Of a DNA stretch of 64,000 nucleotides, positions 11,087 through 22,100 are shown piece by piece. The translations under genes were made by a program, and so were the position numbers. This DNA comes from Sipunculus nudus (lineage: Eukaryota; Annelida; Sipuncula; Golfingiida; Sipunculidae). Below the pieces are notes generated by a model, which made no database searches, was not told the origin of the DNA, and worked only from the letters and a program-made list of their open reading frames with translations. The stretch spans positions 24,735,956 through 24,799,955 of the forward strand of contig CM049312.1 of NCBI GenBank assembly GCA_026874595.1, written 5' to 3'. How positions within the stretch are numbered: position 1 is the stretch's first letter; the number at the start of each line of letters is the position of its first letter.

Positions 11087-12342
11087 TAAGGACAGGTCTA
11101 TACATAAACCAAGTTCTCTGTAACAATAGTACCATCGTTTTTAAATGCATGCAAACATCCCAATTTTGCATACCTCAGACAATCAGAACCGATTAAAAGC
11201 AAAGTCCACATGCAGTCTGGTGGGATCAAGTAAATCTTTCAAGTTGGCCCAATAATGTAACAATAGAACTTCACCATGCTTGTAATCATGTACATTCCTT
11301 CCTAAGTGCTCTTATGACTTTCTTTGAATTATATAAAGGACTGCAACGAGGACACCACGTAAGGGGTCTTGGACCCAGCGAACGAAGCACGCTAGGCTCG
11401 ACTCGTTTCTGGACAATGCCGCTTGAATGCGGCCAGCCTCTTCCACTGGCTCGGAGCGCCACCGTGTGTCTGTGTAAGATATCAGAATGTGGCTTGATTT
11501 GGTCCAATGAACATGAGTTATTCTAAAATGTCTCATAGCGGGGCTATCACACGTCACCCTTTATAAGCCTCGGCCACACCACATCGCAGGACTACTGTGG
11601 AAGGGGTTGAATAAGCGCGTCTGCAATTTTGCTCTTTTTTTATTTGATAGCAATAGTGCGATTCGAATTTTCCCGCATATCAGTATTTATAGGTATACTG
11701 TCCCGGACCTTCGGTGTTTTTCATTTAACGGTTGTTTCAAGAATCATTGCTTAAAAAGCCTGGTTTCGCGATTAGTGCTGCTGTCATGGGTCGTGAAATC
11801 AAGATTCGAGGCTGCCTCAAATCGTGCCAATCATGAGGACAATAAATCATTTGCTTACATTTAAACATATACCTGTCACCCTGCTCCGTATAATCTGGTA
11901 ATACAGATACGGATTATATTACCTTACCTTCATTTAAAAATCACTGATTGTCGGTCATACGTATTCTACATATATGCATTGAACTCTACAAGAAACTGAA
12001 AGGCTGCAAGTCAGGACTTCTGCTCATTCTTCACAAATTACCGTATCTTAGATTTTCCGACATGTTTATTGCAAAAGACCACGCAAATAAAGGACAAAAA
12101 ACGTATATATTAATATAGATAATACCGACATTGGCTGGAAAAAAACTACCAATATTGCAAATAGAAAATATATGTACTGGGAAACCTCGGAATAAAGACC
12201 ACCAATAGGACCTTAATAAACTGGCCAGAGGAGGTCGACTAAGCGAGGTAAAATATAAAGAGCAAAGGAAATGGGACCGTGAAAAAGTGGTCTTTATTTT
12301 CTGCTAGTCGCTAAACCGAGGTGATCATTGGGTGAGGTTATA

Positions 12343-12343
<1 letters not shown>
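11087..12343. other. Intergenic, no gene recognised
   Basis: Around 11330-11530 the sequence is richer in GC and open on both strands, but no frame has a recognisable protein or convincing splice sites. The remainder is AT-rich and featureless. Confidence 0.45.

Positions 12344-12420
<77 letters not shown>
12344..12420. repeat. (AT)n microsatellite
   Basis: About 75 bases of almost pure AT dinucleotide with one interruption ('atacat'). Confidence 0.95.
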
Positions 12421-12424
<4 letters not shown>

Positions 12425-12514
12425 TAGCTGTGGTCCCACTCTACTTTTGTGACGCATCCCCTCCGCGCCCACGTCTAGGATATATAAAATGTATTCTCTT
12501 TGGTCTTGAACTGT

Positions 12515-12860
12515 TCAAAGCGATGCCACGTGTGTCCTCAGGGGGTCATTTTCCATATTTCACCAAAATCCTCATATAGTTCACTTTACCTATCCGCGAG
12601 GGGCAATATTGCAGCGATATCCACGTTATCAAACTACACCAGTCCATTAAACAAGAGACATGTAGGTCACGGAGCTCAGCTGATATTGTTTATGAGAATA
12701 TTTTAAGAAAAACCTATTATACGGATTTGTGGCAACAGTTAGCCTCCTATGATTACATAATTGCATTGGTATCTGAACTAAGTGACTGTTATATGCATGT
12801 TAATTATAAAAAAAGGAAGAAAGTGGAGATGAGTTGATCGAAGTAAAATAATACACGTTG
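12515..12860 (+). repeat. Duplicated block, partner at 29340-30530
   Basis: Three ordered blocks ('gccacgtgt', then 'ccatatttc'; 'ggtcacgg.gctcagctga'; 'aggaagaaagtggagatgag') recur in the same order and orientation at 29349, 29720 and 30466. The partner copy is longer because of inserted DNA that includes a (GA)n tract. Confidence 0.6.
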
Positions 12861-12889
12861 AATTTATTAAATAGAGGGCATTAAAAATA

Positions 12890-13601
12890 ATCAAATTTTT
12901 CAGGTATTTTTTCAGATCAGAACAAGTTTGACATTTATTTGTAATTCTAAACTGGATCTATCATTTGGAAAAAAATGTGTGGACAGATGGCTTCTGTGTA
13001 AATCTATAATTTTCTTCCCCTTTTGGTCGGTGAACAAAATGTGGAAGATGGAAGTTTTGAGATGAAAAGTTTGGCTTTAAATGCATCCACAATCTTTTAT
13101 AAGAAGTGGATCCTGTGACCTTGACTTTTGACCTCATGACCCCAAAATAAAAAAGGTTCTAACTTTAGTGATGGACCATATATAAGTCAAGTTTGAAACC
13201 AATATTTCAATCAAACCTGGCGTTTTCATCTGGAGACAAATATGTGGACAGATGACCCATGTGACCTTGACCTTTGACCTCTTGACTCCAAAATTATTCA
13301 GGTTGATTCTCTATTTGCGGATCAACTATATTTACTAGATGAAAGGTTTGGGTTGAAAAGTTAGGCTTTAAATGCGTCCTTAATCTTACTTAAGAAGTGG
13401 GTCCTATGTCCTTGAGCTTTGACCTCATGACCCAAGAGTTCTTGCGTTAGAGGTGGGCCATATATAATTCAAGGTTGAAATTGATATGTCAATCCAAACA
13501 GGTGTTATCATCAGGAAACAAATTTGACGTACAGATGGACAGGAGGACGGTTGGACAAGGTGATCACTAATAGATCATCCACTTACTTAAGCGGGGCCCT
13601 A
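12890..13601 (-). mobile_element. Long dispersed repeat with internal ~125-bp units
   Basis: Read on the minus strand, it begins at 13601 with TTAGGGCCCCGCTTA, matching the start of the repeat at 46670. A 'gacaggaggacgg' stretch follows, then at least three diverged units. Each unit carries a variant of 'tgaccttgacctttgacct' on +. The inner part also resembles, in inverse orientation, the array at 17090-17700. The far boundary is approximate. Confidence 0.55.
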
Positions 13602-14505
13602 ACAACACACATGATTTCAGGACACTAGATGAAACGACAGTTGCAAATCTGATAGTATCAACATAGTTGGGCAATCTAAAAATAAAGGAAAAATTCATAA
13701 AAATAGAAAACATACAGGTCAGGCCACAAGTCTTCAAGAATTAAGAAACCAGTCATAATCAATTAACACACACGGTTTCGGGACACTAGATGAAACATCA
13801 GTCGAGATTCTGAGAGAATTGGGTATAAATAAATATTTTACATATGCCAGGGCATTTACTATGGATTTGCATTCAAATTACCTGTATATGCAAGAGGTCG
13901 TAGAATAAATTGTCTAATAATTCCTACTTGAAACGACCACTCTCGTTAATAAAACGATGGATTGTCACAAAAAATGTGCAGTTTAAATGTTTGGTATGTT
14001 TTTGTCTCCAAACAGAAAAGTTTCAACTTGTTGCATATTCCCCTGTTTTTTTTTTTTTTTCTCAGTAATTTCAGAAATTGTCCATTAAAATACTAGGAAG
14101 ATATCATGTTAGCCATAAAACCTAAACTTTCATTATGTAAGATGACAATAAAGTCCACTTATGAATATGCGAGGAATGACCCTAAGTGCTATATGTTATG
14201 TAGTGTTAGTATGGATTAATAAATGCTTCCATATAATGCATGCTGTAAAGGCCTGAATTGAAAAGATAAGCTATACTTTATTAACCCCTTGCCAGGAGAT
14301 TTCATTGTCTTGAACTTTATATATTGGATATAAAATAAAATATCTAATAAATCGATACAATGAAAATATTGATCATTAAAGTTTCAAAATATAAATGAAC
14401 AGAATTAGAAGTGAGAATGTTCGACACAGTATAGGATAATTGTGTTTATAACTCTGTGATATAGGTGCCGGAATATTAGTTTATACATGTGATTGTAGTG
14501 CAAGT
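13602..14505. other. Intergenic; small direct repeat
   Basis: The phrase 'ggacactagatgaaac' occurs at about 13620 and again at about 13784, giving a direct repeat of roughly 160 bases. No gene is seen. Confidence 0.45.
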
Positions 14506-15450
14506 TGTTACGGAACCTAATATAAACAGATCACGAATACGTGATGAACACAAAATTTTGTAATGGAGATAAAAAAAAACAGATTCTGCAACACCAGGCA
14601 GCGTGAAACGCCCAGGGAAATGAATAAAGAAGTCAGTGGTTATTTTGTTAACAAATAACCATAATTTATTCTTAAAACAACCCTAACATTACAATACACT
14701 AAATCAATACAATTAAACAGTATAACAGCGGTATACCAACAAATCAATACAATCACACAGTAAAAAAACAATGTGCACAGTACCTGGATACCACCACCGT
14801 CACAACGATAATTTCTTTAAATGTATACTCTCGGAGTATGACAGTCCAGTGTAAAGCTCTTGTAACGATCCAGAAAGTAAAATGAAGTCCAAACAAGACT
14901 CGTCACAAAATCCAGGAGAAACTCTGAAGAAAATCTATAATTGCCGCACTCATCGGATAAGGTCCCAGAAACAGACACGCACGTTTCTACGTCCGCTGGA
15001 AATCTTCCCTACTCTCTCTCTCTTCTAAAACAAAGCCCCTTTATATACCTTTTCACCTCAAGCCGAGAAGCTTCTATTTCTCGAACTTTGACTTTTATAT
15101 GTCTCATTTAATACTGTAAGCTTCTGAATGTAATATTTTAGTCAACTGGACTTTAATTTCATATTCTTACAATGGTATGTTTAATGATTGCTGATTGTAT
15201 TCTAGTTATGTAATAGCGTTTTAGAGCATGTATCATCATGGATTTTACGCTTTATAAAATAAATTATTATTTTTATTATTATCATCTAGAAAAACGTCAC
15301 TGTGTCTCTATACATCAGGATCCACACGTGACCTAGGCCAGGCGAGAAAGCCCAAGGCTAGCATGACAACGAGAGTTCAATCATTACGGATTAAACCGAG
15401 AATGTAACAAACGGCCCGGCGAGGGTGTCACGAGTTACGCCCGTGTCACA
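14506..15450 (-). mobile_element. Candidate solo LTR (minus strand)
   Basis: On the minus strand this 945-bp block starts TGTGACACGG and ends CCGTAACA, the TG...CA ends expected of an LTR. It contains a TATATAAAGGGG core promoter (near 15040), then a splice-donor-like CCAGGTACTG, then AATAAA near 14670. That order matches U3-R-U5 of a retrotransposon LTR. No internal gag-pol region flanks it, so a solo LTR is the simplest reading. Flanking pentamers CAAGT and CAATA are not an exact target duplication, so the boundaries could be slightly off. Confidence 0.5.
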
Positions 15451-15892
15451 CAATAAAAAGAGCACCTGTAACATAGTTTATAACAGTGTTGGCTGTGCAA
15501 GGTCTAAAATTCTCCCAACAGTATAAGTAAGAGTAATAGATACCCCAGTAACAGTAATAGTAATAGATGGTAAAATGTGAAAATAGTAATAGTGATAGTA
15601 ATCGGAAATTCAAAGTGTTAGTAACAGTTATAGAACACCTGTAAGAGACACGTGTCTGGATGCTAATAAATTTCAGCCGAGGAAAATTTTTGTTATTGTA
15701 TATGTACGTCTGTGTTTTTCATAATGTGTAAAATCCTTCCAGAATTTTTTTATTCGTTCCTAGTACTAAAAATGAAAGGAAAACTTTCAAGCTGGCGTCT
15801 TTCATTCATTGTGTGTACAGTCAGCTTTTAACATCCACGTTAATCAGGCAGACTAAAAGTTGTAAAAATGGAACAATCAAAATAATTCGTCG
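15451..15892. other. Spacer downstream of GATM
   Basis: A degenerate 'agtaatagtaatag' simple-sequence stretch lies at about 15525-15625. No gene is seen. Confidence 0.5.
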
Positions 15893-15898
15893 TTTATT
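15893..15898 (-). terminator. GATM: Polyadenylation signal of GATM
   Basis: TTTATT on + is AATAAA on the minus strand, 20 bases after the GATM stop codon. If it is used, the 3' UTR is very short. Confidence 0.5.
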
Positions 15899-15917
15899 GT
15901 CTCTTACCCTTTAAAAT

Positions 15918-16168
15918 TCATTCTCCAATAAAACCTTCAAACTTGTCAAAGTAAGTTTGTTTTTCTCCTCGCCTTCTGATGTCACAGGTCCAGCAGTGAA
16001 AACCACCTCCCAGGTTGACGGCGTTTTTGAAGACGACCTCGATGGGTTTGAGTCCGTACTTCCGGAGCAGTTTAATCAGCGGCTGCTCCTGGCTGTACAC
16101 AATGACCCGCTCCTCGTCCAGGCTCAGGAGGTTCCCAGACAACCAGGCACTGGCGTACAGCATATCTC
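15918..16168 (-). CDS. GATM: GATM exon 7 (residues 350-432, stop)
   Basis: The acceptor is TTTACAG. The exon encodes the SAWLSGNLLSLDEERVIV block and LGGGFHCWTCDIRR with the nucleophilic cysteine (C408). The C-terminal tail YFDKFEGFIGE runs about eight residues past the end of the human protein. Confidence 0.95.
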
Positions 16169-19100
16169 CTGTAAAGCAATGACAGTATATGGTATAGGCT
16201 ACCCATGACGCTCAAATAAATTAAAACATGGAGGAAAAAAAATTATGACGATAAAGAGTGCGAGTCTTAGTGATTAGTCACAGTAGGGAACACCTAAATG
16301 TATCAGATAACAAATCGAACGCTAGTCAGTAAGATGCTTCTGAAGATTCGGTGATCGTGCAATCTAGGGAATAACAGATACTGTATAAAAACAGGAGCGT
16401 TTTGTCCTGATCCGAATAGGAAGGAGAATCTGTGTAAGATATTGGCGTATGCTGGCTGTGACTGTTGAAAGCACTCAAAGTGGTTTAGAAAAAACAAAGT
16501 ATTGGGCCCTCGACTTTGAATTTGACATTTCCAACTCATGGATGTCAAAGTTTATGGATTTAAAGATTGCCAAATGCACCAACAAATATTATCCTACAAG
16601 TAAAAGTTTCATTATAGCAATCTTGCTTCGTAAGATTAGCCCTTATCCTGGAATTCCGTGTTCTTAGTAGAATGGTAGAAGAAGAAATCAATCGTCACAA
16701 GAGAATACCTGGATGTGAAACGCTGCAGCATTATCGTAAATGTAGAAAAGAAATTTAAGATTATCATTTACATTTTTAAGTTTGTTAACACATGCTTTTA
16801 CCAGTGGTTACTTACATTATAGCTCCCGGTGCTTAACAAAACTTTGTAAATATAGTGTAATTATTTTGTAATATTCTATTAGTGTACTTAACATAAGTCT
16901 TTATAATAAGTGACATCGTTTTTTATTAGTTCAGTTGACTTTGAGTCATGCTGTGCTATAACGATGGGTCTGTCCGTCGTCCTTCCGTCTGACCGTCCTG
17001 TCGGCCGGCAGGGCACAACTCGTAACCGTTAGGTCTAGGATCATGAAGCCTATGCAGTCTTAGAGATTCTAAAAAGATCTACTTGCAAACATGAAATTAG
17101 GTCACTACGACCTATTTTGCACCCCCGAGAATTCACTCTTATAGCCAAAATTTCATCCAAAACCTTCCATCTTTCATATACGGCTCACCTACCAACAGGG
17201 GAAGAACCAAAATTATTTTGAGGTCACAAGGTCAAAGGTCAAGGCACCAACTTCTTTGAAAAGCTTGTGGATGCATTTTAAGCTAAACCTTTCATCCCAA
17301 ACCTTTGATCTTTCACATATGGCTCACCTGCCAAGTTGGTGAACAATCCTATAGATTTTAAGGTCACAAGGTCAAAGGTCAAGGTCACAAGATCCACTTC
17401 TTTAAAAGGTTGTGGACACATTTCAAGGCAGACTTTTTTATTCCAAACCTTCCAGTATGACATATCGTTCCTCTGCCAACAGGGGAAAGACCTGTTGATT
17501 TAAGGTCAAAGGTCAAGGTCACAGCACCCACTTCTGGCGCGGAGTCATTTTAAGGCAAACTTTTTAACCTTTACCTTCCATCTGTCAAATATGGCTTACC
17601 TAGTGATAGGTGAAGAACCCTATTGATGTTGATTTAAAAGGTCAGAATTCAAGGTCACAATACTAAATTGTTCCGAATGTTTGTGAACATATTTCAAGCT
17701 AAACTGTTCATCCCAAACCTTCAGTCTTTCACACATGTCTCATCTATGCATCACTCAATTTGATTCAAACTTCATATTTATGGGTCTTTTCGCTTGAAGA
17801 GATAACTTATTGATTTTGGGGTCAGCTGGACAGGAGGTTAAAGGTTGCAGGTCAATGTTATTCACACATTGGTTGCCAAGTGATTACTCCAGTTTTAAGT
17901 GGTAAGAAGTTACCCATCACCCTAGAAAGGATCAAATTGATATGTAGATTTTGTAGACCATCTCTATGTTTTTCTTGTACTTCAACTGGTACATATCTCA
18001 CTGTGTGGCTGTAATTGAGAGCAACACTTGTGATATATGACTCCCTTTTGTATCAGGGGATTGAATAATAAGACCATCATTAAGTGTTTCGGCCAGGCAT
18101 TAAGACTATGAGAGAATTGTATTAAGGTTAAGCCACTGATTTATAAGACGACTTTGCAGTTTATTTAAGGGAATCATAGCAATAAACTTAGTTTCCTAGA
18201 TATCTAAATATTTTATATACAAATCATCAGATATACCATCAAGTGTTTGTTCTGATAATACGTGGGTCTGTGTCTGGATTTAGGATGGCTTTATTTGTTT
18301 ACAAGCCTCTTAGCGGTGCTTTCTGTATTTCTTTTCTTTCAGGTCTTGCAGTTTACCTGCCCTGCTGACCCCACTAAAAAGCAAGATGATAATAAAAAAA
18401 TTGGACTTTTTACATTTGCATGTCCATAAATCTAATATATGAGCCCTCCAACCTGATCATGCCTTTTGAATTGTTTTTGACATTCATTCTTTGAGCAATT
18501 GCCACAAGTTTGGTTTCTTTTTGGAGGATGTGTGATGTCAAAATTAATTAATGTCAGACTTGTCAGAAATCCATTACGTCTGCTAGGTAGCCACCTTAGA
18601 AATCCTTTTGTCTATGCAATTTTTCTGGATTTTTTTTTTAATGTTAGGTCCCTTTTAGAGGATGTTTGTTGTCGGATTTCAGACCTATCATAAATCCAAA
18701 TGGCCACCAGGTAGCCATCTTTATATTCATTTTGAACATATTATCTCATGAACTGTTAAAATGAATGCAGTGGGAGGAATATAAATGTAATCTCTAAAAG
18801 GATTGGGTCAAGGATTCTTAAAAATATGACCATCAGTTAGTAAAGTTCAGTACAGTTGGTTTGTATTGAATAAAAATTACTACAGAAGCACCCGTTTCTC
18901 AATAATTCTTGCATGGATTTCCTTGAATTTGCTATATATGTTGATCTTATATTTGGCCTGTGTGGTGTTCCTTTTGAGACTGGCAGGTATCAAGCAAGCT
19001 ATGGGATTAGTTCCTGATAGCTCACCAACCATACATTTTGCCTCAGACCATCATGTCACTGTATATTAACCAGACATATATGATATATATTTATGTTATG

Positions 19101-22100
19101 GTAGAAAGTTTCAACAAAATTGGCAAATAGGTTCTTCAAAAATTTGATTGGAAAGTGTGAATATCAGCCCATGATGTTGCAGTACCAGCTGAGCGTCATG
19201 ACCCATCGGTCACTTATTGGACTCAAGATGGACTCGACTCCTGGCTCACTGAAAGAGAAGGTCGCACGCTGTACCCAGGTACGTGTGTAGGCTTACTGTT
19301 AACAGCTACTGGCCGTGGTATCTCCACTAAATCCCAGCCGTTTTTTATGAAGAACTCGCTGTGGAGAGCCGGACGATCAGGATTCACCAGCATTAATCCT
19401 GGTTCTGAAGAGGATAGAAACACCGTCTGCACATGTACAATGCTGAATTGTATGTGTCTTCAGCTCTTTTTTTTTGTATTTATTTCCTGAATCAACGATG
19501 GTTAGGTCCAAGCAATGGCCATAACAATAGCGGAAATCATTATAAAATGATGGCGTCCTTGAACTTCAAATTGGAAGAAATATAAAAAAATGCATGACAC
19601 ATTTCGCCACTTATTCCCTCGTGTATTTAATGTTGCTTATAATGAAGTGAACCCGCTGTTTGGTCCAAATAATAATCCCTCGTTCAGGTTGACTTAATAA
19701 TAGGAATTATTTATGTTTATAGATAAACAAGTGTTCAGGCTTATTTTTAATTTGGCAATTTATAAGCCACATGGACTGGAACTCTGATGTATGGTACTTA
19801 CTCAATGGTACCCAAGTGGCGTCAATATGAAACGGAGTTGCGTGCTTGAACGTCAAGTGATGAACTCTGTAATTAGGCGCGAGGTGACGCTGTAGCCATC
19901 TGTATCCGCCCCAATTTGTCGCCTGTAGAACAAGTGACAAACTATTCGACCGCATTGCGTGATTCCAAATGAAATTACAATATTTAACGACGAATAAAGA
20001 CGAACGGTAAATAAAAGACCTGCAAGACTTACCTGGACGAGGACACCTTTACGGGTCGTAAGATTACAAACCGTCCAGACTAAAATGCACGAGGAAACCT
20101 TTACCATTTGTAAGGTTGACAAACCTACCAGACATAATTGCACGAGGACACCTTTATCATGTCGTAGGATGACAAACCTACCAGACTTAATTGCACATGG
20201 ACACCTTTACCTGGTCGTAGGATGACAAACAATTGCACGGGGACACGGGGTCGTAGGATTACAAACGGTCCAGACTTAGTTCTACGGGGACAACTCTACC
20301 AGATTAAATTTTAACGGGGGCATTTTACCCGATGGTAGGATTACCTGTTATACCTAATACGGCTGGTATAAAGCTTGGCGGGTACCTCTTAAATGGTCAT
20401 CAGACTGGATACTTACCTGACTTAACTGGACGAATATGTCCCCGCCAAGTCTCAGGACATCTGCGGCATCAAAGCAGGGCTCGGCTTCGGTCAGAATAAA
20501 TTCCCCTTCATAATTCAGTTCAAGTCGCTTCTTCATGTCTTCATATGGGAAATCCTAACAGATAGTAACTGTGAGAGGTGAGATCTTCCGATTTTATAAG
20601 ACTTTTTTTTGGCCCCACCATACCAACAATGTATTTTACGTCATAACGAGTAAAAAAACATTTTTCCCTCTTCTTTTTGTTTATTTTGTGGACTTACATC
20701 TTGAGACATCACAATTATGCGAATATGAACATAATACTACCAAAGATGAACGACCGTCGCATTTACTAGAATAAATAACTTTGTCAAAATAAAAACAACT
20801 CCTTACCGGCTTATACAAATTGTCCCTCCGTGCCGGTTGTGGGGCCTGTGTCCACTTGGCACCCCTCTTAAAATACTCGTTCAGCAATTTGTTGTACGCC
20901 AAACCCTCGAACGCTCGTGCCCTCCATGACATGGCCGCCTGGATGATTTCATTTCCAATAACTAAGAGGGAATCTCGAGGACACGAACTCATAAAACCTT
21001 AAAATGATAAATAATAAATACTAGAGCTGGCCACATGACCAGTATACTATGTCATATTTTGAGTTGTTCATTGGTAATTTTTAACAATTTGCAATAAAAA
21101 TATACTGCTCATGTGGAGCTTGCCACATGAACAGTATACCATGTCATATTTTAAGGTGTTCATTGGTACTTTTTAACAATTTGCAATAAAATACAGCTCT
21201 TGCTATAAAGTACAGTCAAGCCTGCAGCAGTTTGTCTTTGTAAAATTGTGTAACGGACAGAACCTAAAAAACATGATTATTGTTTTCTTCATGTAGGCCT
21301 ATTGTTAAAACAACTGTTCTGGTCAATACTCTTTAATCGTATTTTCATGCTATAACGTCTAGTTTCTATTGCGAACATCCAGGAACATGCAATTGTGAAC
21401 CAAAGCGCCGCCTACCGCCTTCCTCAAATGTAGGCGTCTTAAACGTTCCCTTTGAGGGGTAGTCTATTATCTCAGGGCGACGAACTGTAACACCTTCTAG
21501 TTCTAAGATCCGCTGTAACTCTTCAGCTTCTAACTCAGCCTTCTTCACGACTTCCGGTTGGAATGGCAGCCCGGCGTGTTGAGTTATCATGGCCCACTTT
21601 TCTGGACGAATCGCTGCCTGAAATTACTGACGCATTAACACCGCAAACGATCATGCAACTATAGTTGCTTCACCAATTTACTCTTCAGTTTTCTCCTTAT
21701 ATACGCTGTCTGTTATCGGTCTTCCATTCCAAAATTACTAATCAGTTCCCTCTGCAAATTGTCTTTCCACCTGCTTGTCTATTTGTCGTTGGTTTGTTTT
21801 ACCGGGAAATATATCTTTCTTCAATATAGGCCTATAAGAATGAATTTGTTTAATTTTATGGACCTTTTGTTGATTTTGTGAATTTATTTTCTTTGGAATG
21901 ATAAAGATCCATGTGTAAAGACAAGCTTACTTGTTTGTTAGTGCATCCAATTCATACAACAAGACACATTCGCATTTCCACTGAAATCTGGTGGAATATT
22001 TGGTAAAATTAATGAAAGATGATGATGGGTTGTCGGAATGCAAGACACATGGTATTGTATGCTCTGTGTGTGTTGCAGAGGCGGACTGGCCCATCGGCAC

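Noticed and set aside
11286-11557. Overlapping 70-81-codon frames on both strands in a GC-richer patch
   Set aside because: Frames are open on several strands at once, with no recognisable domain, splice context or homology within the window.
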